Shown: one piece after another, positions 62,243 through 64,000 of the stretch
Layout of the letters: every line of letters begins with the position of its first letter
Position numbering within the stretch: position 1 is the stretch's first letter
DNA from: Sphingobacteriales bacterium TSM_CSS
GTDB taxonomy: Bacteria > Bacteroidota > Bacteroidia > Chitinophagales > UBA2359
NCBI GenBank assembly: GCA_002212985.1
Contig: NBMY01000100.1
Coordinates: 1 to 64,000 of the forward strand
DNA: 64,000 bases
Direction of reading: 5' to 3'
The notes under the pieces: model-generated
Databases searched by the model: none
What the model was told of the DNA's origin: nothing
Seen by the model: only the letters and a program-made list of their open reading frames with translations
Program-made: the position numbers and the translations under genes

Positions 62243-64000
62243 ATGAATGGCTATTCTTACCATGCAAAACTACCCCCTTCTGCAAAGCTAAACTGCCTTG
62301 CAAGCCACAATCTGCCTTCTACTTATACGTTAAAGGTCTGTTTAAGTTTCGGAGTGCGGTTAAATTTTTTATTTTCTTTGCTCCTGTTGGCCGGCGCACT
62401 TTTAATATCGGGACGGGCAAGCGCCCTGACTGCTATTGACTGTGTAGAATCGCTCCCCATTGCCAACTCCGACTCGGTTGCCGTTTGTCCTCCAACCGAA
62501 GGTGTAAGCATTAATGTACTGGCAAACGATTTACCCACCGAAGCCCCTATACAGGGCATTTATCAAATCTTTTTTACCCCGGCCAATGTGGGTACGCTGA
62601 GTGTAAGCCCCGACTCGCTGTCGCTTATCTATTCGGTAAACAGCGCTTTTTCGGGGCAAGATGTATTTCAATACCAGATTTGGGATGTAAACGGGCTTGT
62701 TTCGGCACCGGCCACCTTAGTAATAACCGGCTTCTGCGACGATAATTCGGGATTTATTGCCGGTGTTGCCTTTTCTGATACCGATGCCGACGGGAGCCAA
62801 AATCCGGGCGAACCCGGACTTCAGGGCATCAGTGTGCAACTGTATAACAGCACGGGCACTTTGCTGCAAACCCTTGCCACCGATGCCGACGGATATTATG
62901 TTTTCTCTGCCCTGCCCGACGGGCAATATCTGGTACAAGTACCCGGCTGGACAGTGCCTGCGGGGCTTAGCCTCACCACTCCTGCACAATACGAAATTAC
63001 CATATCAGGCGGAGGCAGTTTTGTTTTTGCCGATTTCGGGTTTGCTGCCTGTAGCGGTGGCAACCTTCCGCCCGATTTTAGCGATATTTACCTCTGCTCC
63101 AACCCAATATCGCCCATTACCATCTGTATTGGCAGCACTGATGCGCAAGGCGACCCGGTTAGCATTACAGAGGTACACTCCTTGTTTGATTGCGGCATTA
63201 CCATTCTTAATGACACCTGCATACAATACATAGCCCTGCCCGCCTTTTTTGGTATAGATACCCTGCACATTGAAGTATGCGACCAGCATATCAATACCTG
63301 CTCTGGCGGCGGAAGCAGTTCGCTGTGCAGTACGGTAAATGCCATTATTACCGTGCCCTGCCCCAACGCCCAAAACGATGTGGTAAGTACGCCCCTGAAC
63401 ACGGCTATTGCGGTAAATGTACTTGCCAACGATGCCGGTGTGCCGCCGCTTGCAGTTTCTGTTATCGGGCAACCTTCCAACGGCAATGCCGCTACTGTCG
63501 GAAATCAGGTTTTATATACTCCCAACACCGGATTTACCGGAACCGATACCATTACCTACCAAATTACAGACCCAAACGGCAATACCGATGCAGCGCTGGT
63601 AATTGTATATGTTATTCCGGTTGGCGAATTGCCGCCCTCTGCCCAAAACGATAATATTCCCTGCCCGTTCAGCGTATCGGCAGACGGTACGCTTACCCCG
63701 GAACAGGTACTGTTGCCCGTTTTAAACAACGATACCGACCCCAATGCCAATCTATCGGGTATTGTGGCCGTGGGCAACCCTATTTACGGAGCAGCTTCCG
63801 TAGTTTCAGGCAACAGCATCTTATACATTCCCAGCAGCGCCTACCTGTTTGGCAGCATTACAGATGAATTTTACTACGTGGTTGCCGATGCTACCGGACT
63901 TACCGATACTGCCTGGATCACCATTTCCTGCTCGCTAACCCCGGCAACTGCCTGTGTAACGGCTTATCCCAACTTTACCTCTATACCCGCAGGCGGAAGC
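62243..64000 (+). CDS. Very large exported surface protein, 3' end outside window
   Basis: One frame stays open from ATG 62243 to the right edge (586 codons) with no stop, so only the 5' part is here. A hydrophobic signal-like segment (LNFLFSLLLLAGALLISGRASA) starts only at residue 40, after a polar 38-residue tail, so the signal is extended or the start is the GTG at 62354. Domains then follow: cadherin-like/tandem-95 type at about 70-168, SdrD B-like (AFSDTDADGSQNPGEPGLQG, then TDADGYYVFSALPDGQYLV) at about 170-265, and tandem-95 repeats at 375-458 and 466-562. It looks like a giant Bacteroidota adhesin. Confidence 0.85.
   Translation, partial: MNGYSYHAKLPPSAKLNCLASHNLPSTYTLKVCLSFGVRLNFLFSLLLLAGALLISGRASALTAIDCVESLPIANSDSVAVCPPTEGVSINVLANDLPTEAPIQGIYQIFFTPANVGTLSVSPDSLSLIYSVNSAFSGQDVFQYQIWDVNGLVSAPATLVITGFCDDNSGFIAGVAFSDTDADGSQNPGEPGLQGISVQLYNSTGTLLQTLATDADGYYVFSALPDGQYLVQVPGWTVPAGLSLTTPAQYEITISGGGSFVFADFGFAACSGGNLPPDFSDIYLCSNPISPITICIGSTDAQGDPVSITEVHSLFDCGITILNDTCIQYIALPAFFGIDTLHIEVCDQHINTCSGGGSSSLCSTVNAIITVPCPNAQNDVVSTPLNTAIAVNVLANDAGVPPLAVSVIGQPSNGNAATVGNQVLYTPNTGFTGTDTITYQITDPNGNTDAALVIVYVIPVGELPPSAQNDNIPCPFSVSADGTLTPEQVLLPVLNNDTDPNANLSGIVAVGNPIYGAASVVSGNSILYIPSSAYLFGSITDEFYYVVADATGLTDTAWITISCSLTPATACVTAYPNFTSIPAGGS

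Noticed and set aside
62757-63777. Several short frames on both strands between 62.7 and 63.8 kb
   Set aside because: All lie within the long open frame 62243-64000, whose translation shows clear domains. They are shadows.

Overview
The window reads as chromosomal DNA of a Gram-negative Bacteroidota bacterium, probably an environmental Saprospirales/Chitinophagales-type lineage (inference; no rRNA or other marker fixes the rank). Evidence is: several exported proteins ending in type IX secretion (T9SS) type A sorting domains, a short (288 aa) RpoD-type sigma factor, promoter-like TAnnTTTG boxes of the Bacteroidota -7 type, few Shine-Dalgarno sequences, and outer-membrane functions (HldD, a heptosyltransferase-like GT9, LolA- and LolD-like proteins).

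Layout. 0-2.7 kb: three consecutive double-domain universal stress proteins, the first cut by the window edge. 2.8-4.5 kb: hldD and a deoxynucleoside kinase. 4.46-6.53 kb: a decayed IS66-family region with a frameshifted transposase N-terminus, an AT-rich exported protein gene and a MITE-like repeat. 6.5-8.5 kb: a YkgJ-type cysteine-cluster protein and a cytochrome P450. 8.6-12.0 kb: three SnoaL-like genes divergent from an ECF sigma factor and a cupin-type putative anti-sigma factor. 12-15 kb: a LolD-like ATPase, a GT2 glycosyltransferase and hutI. 15.3-19.2 kb: an exported papain-like protease followed by an exported WG-repeat/caspase-fold protein. 19.3-32 kb: housekeeping genes (cyclophilin, GT9, an RlmI-like methyltransferase, a RimJ-like acetyltransferase, an RluD-like synthase, an amidohydrolase, ppk1, a YgjP-like peptidase, LolA, an oligopeptide-binding lipoprotein, rpoD). 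32-40 kb: T9SS cargo proteins, a NUDIX hydrolase, DUF445, an AlbA_2 protein and a YHYH protein. 40-42.4 kb: truA and lpdA, with a 196-bp MITE immediately upstream of truA. 42.8-52.4 kb: one lipoprotein gene, then seven minus-strand genes for exported proteins (transglutaminase-like, dockerin-like, CARDB-like, subtilase and others), many separated by strong hairpin terminators. 52.8-60.8 kb: a helical protein, guaB, a thiamine-binding-like protein, an SDR, an FG-GAP T9SS protein, a lone CoA-transferase A subunit and mutT. 61-64 kb: an intact gene derived from an IS1595-type transposase but lacking recognisable catalytic Asp residues, facing away from a very large surface protein that runs off the right edge.

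Most worth following up: (i) the catalytically degenerate IS1595-type gene divergent from a giant adhesin-like gene, with an inverted repeat in the long gap between them; (ii) an IS66-derived MITE with a perfect 8-bp target duplication whose ends match the IS66 relic 35 kb away; (iii) a 69-bp promoter module shared by two exported-protein genes about 3.3 kb apart; (iv) the papain-like/caspase-like exported pair; (v) the ECF-cupin-SnoaL locus. I found no CRISPR array, tRNA or rRNA gene, and no complete phage or defence island.
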